Assembly: GCF_001752365.1 (NCBI RefSeq)
Contig: NZ_MEIY01000001.1
Location: forward strand, 765,012-829,011
Direction: 5' to 3'
Origin: Marinobacter sp. X15-166B
GTDB lineage: Bacteria > Pseudomonadota > Gammaproteobacteria > Pseudomonadales > Oleiphilaceae
Length of the DNA: 64,000 bases
Under the pieces are notes generated by a model, which was given only the letters and a program-made list of their open reading frames with translations, did no database searches and was not told where the DNA came from. Position numbers and translations under genes: made by a program. Shown piece after piece: positions 24,956-34,996 of the stretch. The number at the start of each line of letters is the position of its first letter. The first letter of the stretch is position 1.

Positions 24956-26476
24956 TCAGAAGAAACCGAGCGGGTTGATGTCGTAACTCACCAACATGTT
25001 TTTGGTGCGCTGGTAATGACCGAGCGCCATTTTGTGGGTTTCACGACCGATGCCCGATTTTTTGTAGCCGCCGAAGGCCGCGTGCGCCGGGTAGGCGTGG
25101 TAACAGTTCATCCACACCCGCCCGGCCTCAATGCCACGGCCCATGCGGTAAGCCCGGTTGGTGTCCCGGGTCCACACTCCGGCGCCGAGCCCGAACTCGG
25201 TGTCGTTGGCAATGGCCAGGGCTTCCTCTTCCGTCCTGAACGTGGTGACCGCAATCACCGGCCCGAAGATTTCCTCCTGGAACACCTGCATGGAGTTGTC
25301 CCCCTTGAAGAGGGTCGGTTGCACATAAAAGCCGCTGTTGAACTCTCCCTCCAGTTCTTCCCGGCTCCCCCCGGTCAGCACCTGGGCGCCTTCCTGCTTA
25401 CCGATGTCCAGGTAGGACATGATCTTGTCGAACTGTTCTTTACTGGCCTGCGCGCCCACCTGCACATCGGTATCCAGCGGGTTACCCCGCTTGATCTTCT
25501 GGGTGCGCTCGATCACCTTGGCCATGAACTCATCGTACATGTCCTCCTGAATCAAGGCGCGCGACGGGCAGGTGCACACTTCACCCTGGTTAAAGAACCC
25601 CAGCACCAGCCCTTCCACACACTTGTCGATGAACTCGGGTTCCGCCTGCATGATGTCGGAGAAATAGATATTGGGGGACTTGCCGCCGAGCTCGACGGTG
25701 GAGGGGATGATGTTTTCGGCGGCACACTTGAGGATGTGCGAGCCCACCGGGGTGGAACCGGTGAACGCGATTTTGGCGATGCGTTTGCTGGTGGCCAGGG
25801 CTTGCCCGGCTTCGCTGCCGTAACCGTTGACTATATTGACCACCCCCGGCGGCAGCAGATCGCCGATGAGTTCCATCAGCACCAGAATGCTCGCCGGGGT
25901 TTGCTCCGCCGGTTTCAGCACGGTGCAGTTACCCGCCGCCAGACAGGGCGCCAGCTTCCATGCGGCCATCAGGATCGGGAAGTTCCAGGGAATGATCTGG
26001 CCCACCACCCCCAAAGGCTCGTGAAAATGATACGCCACCGTGTGGCTGTCGATTTCACCCATGTGCCCTTCCTGGGCGCGGATGCAGCCGGCGAAGTAGC
26101 GAAAGTGGTCCGCTGCCAGCGGGATATCGGCGTTCAGGGTTTCCCGCACCGCCTTGCCGTTATCCCAGGATTCGGCCACGGCCAGTGTTTCAAGGTTGGC
26201 TTCGATGCGATCCGCTATTTTCAACAGGATATTGGCACGCTCGGCCGCCGGGGTTTTCCCCCACCCGGGAGCTGCCTTGTGCGCTGCGTCCAGCGCGACC
26301 TCGATGTCCTCCGCAGTGGAACGCGGGATTTCACAAATCAGCTCACCGGTGATCGGGGTGGTGTTGTCAAAATACTGACCGTTGACCGGAGCGAGCCACT
26401 CGCCGCCGATGTAGTTACCGTAACGGGACTTGAATGATACGACGGAGCCGTCTGTCCCGGGTTGTGCGTAAATCAT
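24956..26476 (-). CDS. exaC: NAD+-dependent aldehyde dehydrogenase (ExaC/acetaldehyde dehydrogenase type)
   Basis: 506 residues. Catalytic features are VELGGKSPN (general-base Glu) and [15 protein letters not shown] with the nucleophile Cys and a second Cys two residues on, the pattern of ExaC/AldB-type enzymes. Cofactor-binding segments IIPWNFP and FTGSTPVG are present. ExaC oxidises acetaldehyde to acetate in ethanol catabolism in Pseudomonas. No quinoprotein alcohol dehydrogenase genes lie nearby, so the physiological aldehyde is open. Confidence 0.9.
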   Translation of the reverse strand: MIYAQPGTDGSVVSFKSRYGNYIGGEWLAPVNGQYFDNTTPITGELICEIPRSTAEDIEVALDAAHKAAPGWGKTPAAERANILLKIADRIEANLETLAVAESWDNGKAVRETLNADIPLAADHFRYFAGCIRAQEGHMGEIDSHTVAYHFHEPLGVVGQIIPWNFPILMAAWKLAPCLAAGNCTVLKPAEQTPASILVLMELIGDLLPPGVVNIVNGYGSEAGQALATSKRIAKIAFTGSTPVGSHILKCAAENIIPSTVELGGKSPNIYFSDIMQAEPEFIDKCVEGLVLGFFNQGEVCTCPSRALIQEDMYDEFMAKVIERTQKIKRGNPLDTDVQVGAQASKEQFDKIMSYLDIGKQEGAQVLTGGSREELEGEFNSGFYVQPTLFKGDNSMQVFQEEIFGPVIAVTTFRTEEEALAIANDTEFGLGAGVWTRDTNRAYRMGRGIEAGRVWMNCYHAYPAHAAFGGYKKSGIGRETHKMALGHYQRTKNMLVSYDINPLGFF

Positions 26477-26734
26477 GGTAGCGCCCTCTTATTGTTGTAG
26501 TTATGCCTGTCTTGCGTGAGAGAGTATAGACCACAAATACCGGTCCGCCGGGTGCCGGGTGTTTCGCCGGCCCGATCGGTAAATTTCATGTCTGGCCTTG
26601 GGGAAGGGGGGGCTGGCTTGCCCCCGTTCACAGACGCCGGTACTCAGGTTTACAAAAGTCTGGATGCTGGTAACGTCAGCGGCCTATACTCAAGTTACGG
26701 TCTGGGGGACTGCCCTCGCGGTGAGCGTACTGCC
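26477..26734. other. Divergent intergenic region
   Basis: A 258-bp gap between the aldehyde dehydrogenase and the hydrolase gene. A frame open from 26516 into the hydrolase gene has no ribosome site and atypical residues, so I treat it as non-coding. No promoter was assigned. Confidence 0.4.
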
Positions 26735-27679
26735 ATGAAAGCGAGCCACATTCGCAAACTGACTCAGCCGATCAACAGCGCTTACTCGGAAATGTTTTCG
26801 GGGCGGGTTTATCGCGTCGGCCGGGGCGCGGTCTCCGTGCGTAACCACAGTGGCGCTGCCGCCCATACGGTCATTGGCGTACACGGGTTTCTCGCCAATC
26901 ATTGTTACTTCACCCGTACCTACGAAGCACCGACCACCGAGCTGACGTTACTGACGTGCAGTAATTATCACATCCCGGTGGATGGTGTGACCCCGGTGTC
27001 GCCCGACTGGGAATGCGCCATCGATCATTTGCCCGGCACCATCGCCCACGACGCCAATATCCTCAATCAGGCGCTGCGCCACCTGCCAAGCACCGACCGG
27101 GTGCGCGTGCACGGCCACTCCCGGGGAGGCGCGGTCATTCTTGAGGCCATCAGTCAACAGCCGGATCTCTACCGCACCGTGGACGTGGTACTGGAGGCGC
27201 CGGTGCTGCCGCAAGGCAAACTGCACCCGCTGGTGACCACATTGCTCGACCCGCTCAGCCATGGGATGTGGCCCTGGTTGATCCGCCTGATCAATCACGC
27301 GCCGGCGCACGCCTTCGGGCCGACCTTTTTTGGCAAGATGAACCCGCGCAAAAAGCAATTACTCGCCAAGCTGTTCTCGGCCACCAAAGACCCGCTCACC
27401 ATTGTCCGTAACATCGAAGACATTTTACAGTGGATGCAGCACACCGATTCCTCGGTATACCGGCACATCCGCCGCGGCACCGTGCTGGTCCCGCAAGTGG
27501 ACCGGATTCTGGATCGCACCGCCATGCTTGCCAGTGCCCGCCGGCACACCCCCGGCCTGCGCATCGTCGAAACCGGGGCAACCAGTCACTTCATCACCCT
27601 GGACAGCCAGGAGTGGATTCCAGCCCTCGCACACTCGCCCCCGTCTCCGGTAAACTCCAGCCCTCCCCGTTTCAGCTGA
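26735..27679 (+). CDS. Alpha/beta hydrolase family protein
   Basis: 314 residues from MKASHIRKL at 26735. The oxyanion segment VIGVHGFLANH, the nucleophile elbow G-H-S-R-G-G, and a C-terminal His in SHFITL define an alpha/beta hydrolase. No signal peptide is visible, so it should be cytosolic. The closest class may be lipases or esterases, but the substrate is not readable. The next gene starts 14 bp downstream, which suggests a two-gene unit. Confidence 0.85.
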   Translation: MKASHIRKLTQPINSAYSEMFSGRVYRVGRGAVSVRNHSGAAAHTVIGVHGFLANHCYFTRTYEAPTTELTLLTCSNYHIPVDGVTPVSPDWECAIDHLPGTIAHDANILNQALRHLPSTDRVRVHGHSRGGAVILEAISQQPDLYRTVDVVLEAPVLPQGKLHPLVTTLLDPLSHGMWPWLIRLINHAPAHAFGPTFFGKMNPRKKQLLAKLFSATKDPLTIVRNIEDILQWMQHTDSSVYRHIRRGTVLVPQVDRILDRTAMLASARRHTPGLRIVETGATSHFITLDSQEWIPALAHSPPSPVNSSPPRFS

Positions 27680-27693
27680 GGCTTGCTGTTGCC

Positions 27694-28443
27694 ATGTATC
27701 GCGCGCGTCTTGTTGCCACGCCGACCCACACCGACAATGCCCGGGACCTGCAGCAGCAGCTGCTGGCCTATCACCAGTTCCGCGCCCGCAAACGGGACCA
27801 TCCGCAGGCCCGGGCGCTGGACGCCCTGACACGCTGGCAACGGCATCGGCTGACACATACCCACGCCGATCTGTACCGGGATCCGCAGTATCACGCAGGG
27901 CTGGATTTCCTGCTCAGCGATCTGTACGCGCCCACCGGCATGTCCGCTCGTGATGACCACATTGACCGGGTGTTTCCCAAGTTGGTGAAATGGCTGCCGG
28001 ACCCGCTGCTGGGCACCCTGGCGCGGCTGGTGGAGTTGAATCTGCTGACCCAGCAACTGGATCTCAGACTCTCGGTCACTTTAGCGGAGCTCGGCTACCA
28101 GTTATCCTCGTTGTCCCCCCACCAGTACTGCACCGCGTTTAACGCCATGGGGGACATGCCCGCACGCCGGCATCAACTGGCTCTGGTGATGACATCCGGG
28201 CAGCAGCTTGATCGCTACGTGCGCAACCGGACCCTGGGCTGGATGCTGTCGGTCACGCGCAAGCCGGCGCAACGGGCGGACCTGGGGGAGTTGCATGCGT
28301 TCCTGCAGCGGGGGTATCTGGCCTTTCGTGGGATGGCCGAGGTGGACCAGCTGATCATGCGGCTGACGTCACGGGAGCAACGGATTCTGGAGCAGATCAC
28401 CAGTGGCCACCCTGATCCGTTCCAGATCCCCCCCGAGCAATAG
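27694..28443 (+). CDS. Conserved protein of unknown function (FFL-DLY type)
   Basis: 249 residues from the ATG at 27694. It is soluble and helix-rich with many Arg and Leu. The segment ADLYRDPQYHAGLDFLLSD, then LYAPTGMSARDDHIDRVFP, resembles proteobacterial hypothetical proteins that I remember only as uncharacterised. It follows the alpha/beta hydrolase by 14 bp and is probably co-expressed. Function unknown. Confidence 0.7.
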   Translation: MYRARLVATPTHTDNARDLQQQLLAYHQFRARKRDHPQARALDALTRWQRHRLTHTHADLYRDPQYHAGLDFLLSDLYAPTGMSARDDHIDRVFPKLVKWLPDPLLGTLARLVELNLLTQQLDLRLSVTLAELGYQLSSLSPHQYCTAFNAMGDMPARRHQLALVMTSGQQLDRYVRNRTLGWMLSVTRKPAQRADLGELHAFLQRGYLAFRGMAEVDQLIMRLTSREQRILEQITSGHPDPFQIPPEQ

Positions 28444-28460
28444 CCCCGCCGCACGGCTGC

Positions 28461-28739
28461 TCAGTCCTGCACCACCTGGTCCAGCTGGTGGTGAATTTCC
28501 TGCTCGATCCTTGCCTTGAAAGGGCGCAGCAACATGCCCAGCTCCAGATGTACGTGAATATCATCGGCGGTGATGTTCAGCTGACCCTTGACTCCGGTGC
28601 GCTTGAAGCGCATGACATCACCCTCCCAGCGGTAATCCACATCAAATTGACGGGACAGATCCCGGGCAATGCTTTCCGCGGCTTCGCGGGCGTGGGCATG
28701 GTCCAGGCGGTGGGCACGGTGTACTTCAATCACAGACAT
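28461..28739 (-). CDS. Polyhydroxyalkanoic acid system family protein
   Basis: 92 residues starting MSVIEVHRAHRL. The pattern of an N-terminal helix rich in His/Ala, then FDVDYRWEGDVMRFKRTGVKG and LELGMLLRPFKARIE, fits the small family annotated as PHA-system or granule-region proteins. In Pseudomonas the PHA cluster lies just upstream of ubiE, which agrees with the position here, although this gene points away from ubiE. No PHA synthase is in the window, so its role is uncertain. Confidence 0.78.
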   Translation of the reverse strand: MSVIEVHRAHRLDHAHAREAAESIARDLSRQFDVDYRWEGDVMRFKRTGVKGQLNITADDIHVHLELGMLLRPFKARIEQEIHHQLDQVVQD

Positions 28740-28863
28740 ATGCGGCGGGTCTCAGTGAATAATCGGGTGAACAAAAGCTGTGGACAGTTTAAGCGGGCAA
28801 TAAACTTGTAGCTACCCCCTTAACCGTTAGAATACGTGGTTCAGATTCTGACAGGACACATTC

Positions 28864-29655
28864 ATGAGCCACGAACAGACGTCACCGGAACGGAACAGCG
28901 TCAATCCGCCCCAGGATGACACCACCCACTTTGGTTTTCGCCACGTTGCGAAAGACCAGAAAGCGGGACACGTTGCGGAAGTGTTCCATTCCGTTGCCGG
29001 CAAATACGATCTGATGAACGACCTGATGTCGATGGGCATCCACCGCCTCTGGAAGCGTTTCACCATTGAATTGAGCGGCGTCCGGGCGGGCCACCGGGTG
29101 CTGGATATTGCCGGTGGCACCGGCGATCTGACCATGAAGTTTGCAAATCTGGTCGGCCCTTCGGGCCAGGTGGTGCTGGCCGACATCAACGCGTCCATGT
29201 TGCAGGTGGGACGCAGCCGCCTGCTTGATCGCGGATACGCCGGCAACATCGAATTTGTGCAGGCCGACGCCGAACACCTGCCGTTCCCGGACAACCACTT
29301 TAATACCGTCAGCATCGCTTTCGGTCTGCGCAACGTGACCGACAAAGACCAGGCCCTGCGGGACATGATGCGGGTGCTCAAACCCGGCGGCAAACTGATG
29401 GTGCTGGAGTTCTCCAAACCGGCGAACCCGCTGCTCAGTAAAATTTACGACACCTATTCGTTCACCGCACTGCCAATGATGGGTCAGCTCATCGCCGGTG
29501 ATTCGGCCAGTTACAAATACCTGGCCGAATCCATCCGCATGCATCCCGACCAGGAAACCCTGAAAAGCATGATGGAAGCCGCCGGAATGGTGCACTGCAA
29601 ATACCACAACATGACCGGCGGTATTGTCGCGCTGCACGTGGGGGTCAAGCCCTGA
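28864..29655 (+). CDS. ubiE: Ubiquinone/menaquinone C-methyltransferase UbiE
   Basis: 263 residues. SAM-binding motif I is [12 protein letters not shown] near residue 80, with UbiE signatures [17 protein letters not shown] and SFGLRN-like (AFGLRNVTD). It methylates 2-octaprenyl-6-methoxy-1,4-benzoquinol in ubiquinone synthesis. First gene of the ubiE-ubiJ-ubiB unit; the stop overlaps the ubiJ start. Confidence 0.97.
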   Translation: MSHEQTSPERNSVNPPQDDTTHFGFRHVAKDQKAGHVAEVFHSVAGKYDLMNDLMSMGIHRLWKRFTIELSGVRAGHRVLDIAGGTGDLTMKFANLVGPSGQVVLADINASMLQVGRSRLLDRGYAGNIEFVQADAEHLPFPDNHFNTVSIAFGLRNVTDKDQALRDMMRVLKPGGKLMVLEFSKPANPLLSKIYDTYSFTALPMMGQLIAGDSASYKYLAESIRMHPDQETLKSMMEAAGMVHCKYHNMTGGIVALHVGVKP

Positions 29656-30293
29656 TGCTACCGGGTCCGACCCTGCAGGCGGCGCTCACCGGAATCCTGG
29701 AGAGCGCCCTTAACAGCGCCCTGGCGTTGGACCCGGCCGGCCGTCAGGGTTTACTGACGGCGGTGTCGGGCACCCTGCAATTCCGGATCACCGTGCCGGT
29801 CGCCATGACCCTTACCCTGCAAAAATCCGCCGACCGCCTGGTCGTAGGCAGTCAGCCCGCCGAACAGCCGGCGCTGGAGATCAGCGGGCCACCGCTGGCC
29901 TTTGCCGCGCTGGCGCTCGGCGATTCGCAGGTGTTTGCGGACCAGCGGCTCGCCGTCGAGGGCGATACCGCCCTGGCCCATCAGTTTCAACGGGCGCTCG
30001 ACCAGCTGGCTCCGGACTGGGAGGCCGCGCTGGCGCACCGCATCGGCGACCTGCCCGCCCACTTTCTGGGCCGGCGCATTCGCCATGCGGTCAACTGGAG
30101 CCGCAACGCCAACGCCTCCCTGCAGGCCAATGTGACCGAATACCTGCACGAAGAAACCCGCAGTCTGCCCGGTCAGCGGGAACTGGCCGCGACCTTTGCC
30201 GATATCGACGAGCTCAACCTGCACACCGAACGTCTGTCCGCCCGACTTGACCAGCTGGTCAGCCACCTTAATTCTGATTCGGAGCCATCGTGA
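29655..30293 (+). CDS. ubiJ: Ubiquinone biosynthesis accessory factor UbiJ (SCP2 domain)
   Basis: 212 residues. An N-terminal SCP2-like lipid-binding domain (about 15-115) is followed by helices with a coiled-coil C-terminus (about 170-205). UbiJ with UbiK holds the hydrophobic intermediates for the Ubi enzyme complex. It overlaps ubiE by 1 bp and ubiB by 4 bp. Confidence 0.92.
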   Translation: MLPGPTLQAALTGILESALNSALALDPAGRQGLLTAVSGTLQFRITVPVAMTLTLQKSADRLVVGSQPAEQPALEISGPPLAFAALALGDSQVFADQRLAVEGDTALAHQFQRALDQLAPDWEAALAHRIGDLPAHFLGRRIRHAVNWSRNANASLQANVTEYLHEETRSLPGQRELAATFADIDELNLHTERLSARLDQLVSHLNSDSEPS

Positions 30294-31933
30294 CCCGTTT
30301 GCAACGCCTGCTTCGTATTTCCTGGGTATTTTGCCGCTATCGTCTGGATACTTTCTTGCCTCTGGCGGAATTACCGGCACCACTGAAGCTGTTGTTTATT
30401 CTGGCGCCCTGGCACCTGTTCCCGCACCCCAAGCTGAGCCGTGGCGACCGTCTGCGTCGGGCCCTGGAAGAGCTGGGCCCGGTGTTTGTGAAATTCGGCC
30501 AGATATTGTCCACCCGCCGCGATCTGCTGCCGGATGACATGGCAGAAGCCCTGCGGCATTTGCAGGACCGGGTACCGCCCTTCCCCGGCGAACAGGCCAC
30601 GGCCATCATCGAGGCGTCGCTGGGCGCTTCCGTCGCCGAGTGTTTTGCGGAGTTTGACCGCACCCCCATGGCCTCCGCCTCGGTGGCGCAAGTGCACGCG
30701 GCCACCATGCACGACGGCCGACAGGTGGTGGTGAAGGTGATCCGCCCCGGCATCCAGCGCACCATCAGACAGGATCTGTCGCTCATGTACCTGATGGCCC
30801 ATGCGCTGGAGAAGTACTGGTCAGAGGGCCGGCGCCTGCACCCGGTGGCCGTGGTCAAAGATTACGAAACCACCATTTGCGACGAGCTGGACTTACAGCG
30901 GGAAGCGGCAAACGCCAGTCAACTGCGGCGAAACTTCAGCGACTCTAACCTGATTTACATCCCCGCCATTGACTGGCACCTGACCCGGCAGTCGGTGCTG
31001 GTGATGGAACGCATTCACGGCATTCCGGTGGCGGATACGGAGGCGCTGAAAAAAGCCGGCGTCAACTTCCGGGTGCTGGCAGAAAAAGGGGTGGAGGTGT
31101 TTTTTACCCAGGTCTTCCGCGACAGTTTTTTTCATGCCGATATGCATCCGGGTAATATTTTTGTCGATGCCAGTAACCCTCAGGACCCTAAGTACATCGC
31201 GATCGATTTTGGCATTGTCGGCACCCTGGCGCCGGACGATCAGAGCTATCTGGCCCGCAACCTGCTGGCGTTTTTCCGTCGGGATTACCGACTGGTCGCG
31301 CAATTGCATATCCAGTCCGGCTGGGTGCCACCGGACACCCGGGTGAACGAGTTTGAGGCCGCCATACGCACGGTGTGTGAGCCCATTTTCGAGAAACCCC
31401 TGAAAGACATTTCGTTCGGTTATTTTCTGCTGCGCCTGTTCCAGACCGCGCGGCGCTTCAACATGGAAGTCCAGCCCCAGCTGGTACTGCTGCAAAAAAC
31501 CCTGTTGAACGTCGAGGGCCTGGGGCGCCAGCTGTACCCGGATCTGGACCTGTGGAGTACCGCGCAGCCCTATCTGGAGACCTGGATGCGCAAACGCATC
31601 GGGCCGACGGGGCTGTTCAAATCGCTGCAGACACACTTGCCCGCCTGGCTGGAACAGTCCCCCGACATGCCCCAATTGGTGCACGATGCGTTGCTGCAGA
31701 TCCGCAATTCCGGCCCCACACCGGCGACAAATCAGGATACACTGAACCTGTTACTGGCTGCGCAGGCCAAACAGGGCCGGCGCTGGCGCATGCTCCTGAT
31801 CGCAGCCGCCCTGGCGGCGCTGGGCTGGTTCAGCATTGACCACGATCTGACCGCCCTGGCCGGCACCGTGCCTGCCCACGGCTGGGCCCTGTTTGCCGGC
31901 GCCGCATGGCTGGTGCTGCGAACCCGGCGTTGA
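30290..31933 (+). CDS. ubiB: Ubiquinone biosynthesis regulatory protein kinase-like UbiB
   Basis: 547 residues from a GTG at 30290 that overlaps the ubiJ stop. The family KxGQ motif ([16 protein letters not shown]), the Ala-rich loop ([10 protein letters not shown]), and kinase-like [11 protein letters not shown] and IDFGIVGTL are visible. Two C-terminal membrane segments (about 500-545) anchor it. UbiB is an atypical ATPase needed for ubiquinone synthesis, probably extracting intermediates from the membrane. Confidence 0.97.
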   Translation: MTRLQRLLRISWVFCRYRLDTFLPLAELPAPLKLLFILAPWHLFPHPKLSRGDRLRRALEELGPVFVKFGQILSTRRDLLPDDMAEALRHLQDRVPPFPGEQATAIIEASLGASVAECFAEFDRTPMASASVAQVHAATMHDGRQVVVKVIRPGIQRTIRQDLSLMYLMAHALEKYWSEGRRLHPVAVVKDYETTICDELDLQREAANASQLRRNFSDSNLIYIPAIDWHLTRQSVLVMERIHGIPVADTEALKKAGVNFRVLAEKGVEVFFTQVFRDSFFHADMHPGNIFVDASNPQDPKYIAIDFGIVGTLAPDDQSYLARNLLAFFRRDYRLVAQLHIQSGWVPPDTRVNEFEAAIRTVCEPIFEKPLKDISFGYFLLRLFQTARRFNMEVQPQLVLLQKTLLNVEGLGRQLYPDLDLWSTAQPYLETWMRKRIGPTGLFKSLQTHLPAWLEQSPDMPQLVHDALLQIRNSGPTPATNQDTLNLLLAAQAKQGRRWRMLLIAAALAALGWFSIDHDLTALAGTVPAHGWALFAGAAWLVLRTRR

Positions 31934-31965
31934 TCGGCTAATCGGCTTTTTTGGACCCCATACCC

Positions 31966-32400
31966 ATGCACGAATCAGATTCTACTGCTAACCCCACCGA
32001 CTGGCTCGACAGCATCCGCTGGACCGCCGATGGTCTGGTCCCCGCTATTGCCCAGGATGCCGTCAGCGGCGACATCTTAATGATGGCGTGGATGAACCGG
32101 GAATCCCTGGCGCTGACCGCGGCGGAAGGCCAGGCGGTCTACTGGTCACGTTCCCGGGGCAAACTCTGGCGTAAAGGCGAATCCTCCGGGCACCAGCAGG
32201 AGATCCGTGAAATCCGGCTGGACTGCGACAACGACGTGATTCTGTTAAAAGTGGTGCAGCACGGCGGCATTGCCTGCCACACCGGCCGGCAGAGTTGCTT
32301 TTACCGCAAACTGGAGGACGGTACCTGGCGCACCGTCGAGCCGGTACTCAAAGACCCTGCCCGTATCTATGGCCCCCTTAACGGAGATCAACATGAGTGA
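31966..32400 (+). CDS. hisI: Phosphoribosyl-AMP cyclohydrolase HisI
   Basis: 144 residues from the ATG at 31966; a TTG at 31951 is less likely. Metal-binding and active-site motifs are [11 protein letters not shown] and [15 protein letters not shown]. It performs the third step of histidine synthesis. Here HisI and HisE are separate proteins, as in Pseudomonas, not the fused HisIE of enterics. It overlaps hisE by 8 bp. Confidence 0.96.
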   Translation: MHESDSTANPTDWLDSIRWTADGLVPAIAQDAVSGDILMMAWMNRESLALTAAEGQAVYWSRSRGKLWRKGESSGHQQEIREIRLDCDNDVILLKVVQHGGIACHTGRQSCFYRKLEDGTWRTVEPVLKDPARIYGPLNGDQHE

Positions 32401-32722
32401 TGTACTGACCCGTCTTGCCCGGGTGCTCGAGGCACGAAAGTCCGCCGACCCGGAGCGCTCCTACGTCGCCAGCCTGCACGCCCGGGGGTTGAACAAGATA
32501 CTGGAAAAGCTGGGTGAGGAGTGCACCGAAACCCTGCTGGCCGCCAAAGACGCCGAACACAGTGGCGACAATCGGGAACTGATCGGTGAAACTGCCGACC
32601 TCTGGTTCCACAGCCTGGTCATGCTGTCGCGGCTGGGCCTGGGGCCGGAGGATATCCTGACCGAACTGGCCCGGCGCTTCGACCTGTCCGGGCTGGAAGA
32701 AAAAGCCTCCCGGCGCAAATGA
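32393..32722 (+). CDS. hisE: Phosphoribosyl-ATP pyrophosphatase HisE
   Basis: 109 residues from the ATG at 32393, inside the hisI end. The MazG-like fold shows the metal-binding acidic cluster [15 protein letters not shown] and [13 protein letters not shown]. It hydrolyses phosphoribosyl-ATP, the second histidine step. Confidence 0.96.
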   Translation: MSDVLTRLARVLEARKSADPERSYVASLHARGLNKILEKLGEECTETLLAAKDAEHSGDNRELIGETADLWFHSLVMLSRLGLGPEDILTELARRFDLSGLEEKASRRK

Positions 32723-32822
32723 CCGGGGCTTCCCCCACAAGGTATACCTGCCGGCCCCGATAGTGGCGTACAATAACGCAAGGTATGACCGTTTTCGCAC
32801 ACTACAGCAACGAGGACCCGAC

Positions 32823-33065
32823 ATGGGCATCAGCATCTGGCAACTTTTAATTGTACTCGGCATAGTAATCCTGCTGTTCGGAACCAAGAAACTGAGAAAC
32901 ATCGGTACCGATCTGGGCGGTGCCATCCGTGGTTTTAAAAAATCCATGAGTGAGGATGACCAGCCGGAAGACAGCTCCAAGTCGTCCCTTGAAGAGCAGA
33001 CCTCCGACAAGCCGGTCTACCAGGCGCGGTCAGAAGAAAAAACGCACGACAAAACCCACAGCTGA
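32823..33065 (+). CDS. tatA: Sec-independent translocase TatA
   Basis: 80 residues from the ATG at 32823. A short N-terminal membrane helix ([15 protein letters not shown]), the hinge [10 protein letters not shown], an amphipathic helix ([15 protein letters not shown]) and an acidic tail are as expected. TatA forms the pore-like assembly of the twin-arginine export system. First of tatABC. Confidence 0.96.
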   Translation: MGISIWQLLIVLGIVILLFGTKKLRNIGTDLGGAIRGFKKSMSEDDQPEDSSKSSLEEQTSDKPVYQARSEEKTHDKTHS

Positions 33066-33076
33066 GTCCGGCCTGA

Positions 33077-33487
33077 ATGTTTGACATAGGCTTTCTTGAG
33101 CTGATGATCTGCGGGGTAATCGCCTTACTGGTGCTGGGCCCTGAGCGCCTGCCCGGCGCGGCGCGGACCGCGGGCCGGTGGGTGGGTCGTGCCCGCAGTA
33201 TGGTGAGCCAGTTTTCCACCGAACTGGATCGCCAGCTCCAGGCCGAGGAGTTGCGTGAGCAACTGCGGCAAGCGGGGGACGTGGGCCTGGACGACGTCAA
33301 AAAGACGGTCACCGACGCGCTCGATGAAGCGAAAAAGTTTGAACATTTTTTGACGTCCGCGGACCTGCCCGCAAACGCCTCCCCCGCGGCCGCTGACACC
33401 GCGCCTGCCAGTCGCGATGACAGCGGTCCGACCGCTGACCAGATACCGGCTTCACCCACCGACAGCGCTCCGGACTCTCGCAAATGA
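33077..33487 (+). CDS. tatB: Sec-independent translocase TatB
   Basis: 136 residues starting MFDIGFLELM. It has the TatB membrane helix with the conserved Glu-Leu and L-G-P-E-R-L-P hinge, then a long amphipathic region and a Pro/Ala/Asp-rich tail. With TatC it makes the signal-peptide receptor. It overlaps tatC by 4 bp. Confidence 0.95.
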   Translation: MFDIGFLELMICGVIALLVLGPERLPGAARTAGRWVGRARSMVSQFSTELDRQLQAEELREQLRQAGDVGLDDVKKTVTDALDEAKKFEHFLTSADLPANASPAAADTAPASRDDSGPTADQIPASPTDSAPDSRK

Positions 33488-34272
33488 CCCACACCCCCCA
33501 GGGCGATGACGCCCAGAATCCGTCCCAGCAGCAGGGCGAGATGCCACTGGTTGAACACCTGCTGGAGCTGCGCAGCCGCCTGTTGAAAATGGTGCTGGCG
33601 GTACTGGTATGTTTTGCGGTGATCTACCCGTTCGCCAATGAACTGTATCTGTGGGTGTCCGAGCCCCTGAGATCGCTGCTGCCGGTCGGGCAGATGATGA
33701 TTGCCACCGATGTAACCGCTCCCTTTTTCGCACCGCTGAAGCTTGCGCTGGTGGCGGCGGTGTTCACAGCCATCCCGGTGATCCTCTATCAGCTCTGGAG
33801 CTTTGTCGCCCCCGGGCTCTACGCCCACGAAAAACGTCTGGCATTCCCGCTGCTGGCCACCTCGGTGGTGTTGTTCTATCTGGGTGCGGTGTTCGCGTAT
33901 TTTGTGGTGTTTCCGCTGGTCTTCGGCTTTTTTACCGCCATCGGCCCCGAGGGCATCGTGGAATTGCCGGACATCAGCAGTTACCTGAATTTTGTCCTGA
34001 AGATGTTTTTTGCGTTTGGCGTGGCCTTTGAGATCCCCATTGCCACCATATTGCTGATTCTCACCGGCGCCACCACCCCGGCCAGTCTGGCCGCCAAACG
34101 CCCCTATGTGGTGGTGGCCTGCTTTATTATCGGCATGCTGCTGACGCCACCGGATATCATTTCCCAGACCCTGCTCGCGGTGCCCATGTGGCTGCTGTTT
34201 GAGCTGGGGATAGTTTTCGGTCGCCTGGTCGCCCGGAACAGGACCGCTGACGGGGACGAGCTGGCCGAATGA
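33484..34272 (+). CDS. tatC: Sec-independent translocase TatC
   Basis: 262 residues with six membrane segments. Signature segments are HLLELRSRLLK near the N-terminus, SFVAPGLYAHEKR and FVLKMFFAFGVAFEIP. TatC recognises the twin-arginine signal. The stop overlaps the rsmE start (ATGA). Confidence 0.97.
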   Translation: MTHTPQGDDAQNPSQQQGEMPLVEHLLELRSRLLKMVLAVLVCFAVIYPFANELYLWVSEPLRSLLPVGQMMIATDVTAPFFAPLKLALVAAVFTAIPVILYQLWSFVAPGLYAHEKRLAFPLLATSVVLFYLGAVFAYFVVFPLVFGFFTAIGPEGIVELPDISSYLNFVLKMFFAFGVAFEIPIATILLILTGATTPASLAAKRPYVVVACFIIGMLLTPPDIISQTLLAVPMWLLFELGIVFGRLVARNRTADGDELAE

Positions 34273-34991
34273 ACCTGGCGGTATTCAGCGACACCGACTT
34301 CATCGGTCCCGACCGTATTGTGCTGCGCGGCCGGCGCCGGGATCATCTGGCCCGGGTGCTGAAGAGTGCTCCGGGGGATTGCATCCCCGTCGGGCAATTG
34401 AACGGTCTCATGGGGGAAGGCACCCTGGTGCGGCTGGATGAGCAGGAAGCCGAACTGGCGATCGCCCTGCACAGTCCTTCGCCCGCCCCCTTGCCCCTGT
34501 CCCTGGTGCTGGCCATGCCGCGCCCCAAAATGCTGCGCCGGATCCTGCAAACCGTCGCGGCACTGGGGGTGAAAGACATTTGGCTGATCAATGCCTACAA
34601 GGTGGAAAAGAGTTTCTGGCAGACGCCCTGGCTGCAGGTCGACCAACTCGAAGAAAACCTGATACTGGGGCTGGAGCAGGCCAAGGACACCCGCTTGCCG
34701 ACGGTGCATATCCGCCAGCGTTTCAAGCCCTTTGTGGAGGACGAATTGCCGCAACTGCTGCACGAGCGGCCGGGTCTGGTGGCCCATCCGGGCACCTCCC
34801 GCGCCTGCCCCAGCCACCTCAATCAGCCCGCCACCCTGTGCATCGGCCCCGAGGGGGGGTTTATCCCCTACGAAGTGGACAAGCTACAGGCGGCCGGCTG
34901 CACCGCGGTGCATCTGGGCTCCCGTATTCTGCGGGTAGAAACCGCAGTGCCGGTGCTGATCGGTCGTCTGTACGACAGCTGTCTCGGTTGA
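34269..34991 (+). CDS. rsmE: 16S rRNA m3U1498 methyltransferase RsmE
   Basis: 240 residues of the SPOUT superfamily. The knot-forming C-terminal motifs are LCIGPEGGFIPYEVD and LGSRILRVETA; the N-terminal PUA-like part includes RGRRRDHLARVLKS. It methylates U1498 in the small ribosomal subunit. Its position after tatC is the same as in Pseudomonas. Confidence 0.95.
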   Translation: MNLAVFSDTDFIGPDRIVLRGRRRDHLARVLKSAPGDCIPVGQLNGLMGEGTLVRLDEQEAELAIALHSPSPAPLPLSLVLAMPRPKMLRRILQTVAALGVKDIWLINAYKVEKSFWQTPWLQVDQLEENLILGLEQAKDTRLPTVHIRQRFKPFVEDELPQLLHERPGLVAHPGTSRACPSHLNQPATLCIGPEGGFIPYEVDKLQAAGCTAVHLGSRILRVETAVPVLIGRLYDSCLG

Positions 34992-34996
34992 CCCGC

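Noticed and set aside
24932..26437. A 501-codon rightward frame opposite the aldehyde dehydrogenase
   Set aside because: It mirrors a strongly supported gene in GC-rich DNA, has no family features and no ribosome site.
26516..26734. N-terminal extension of the alpha/beta hydrolase
   Set aside because: Low-complexity sequence with no ribosome site; the family fold starts after the ATG at 26735.
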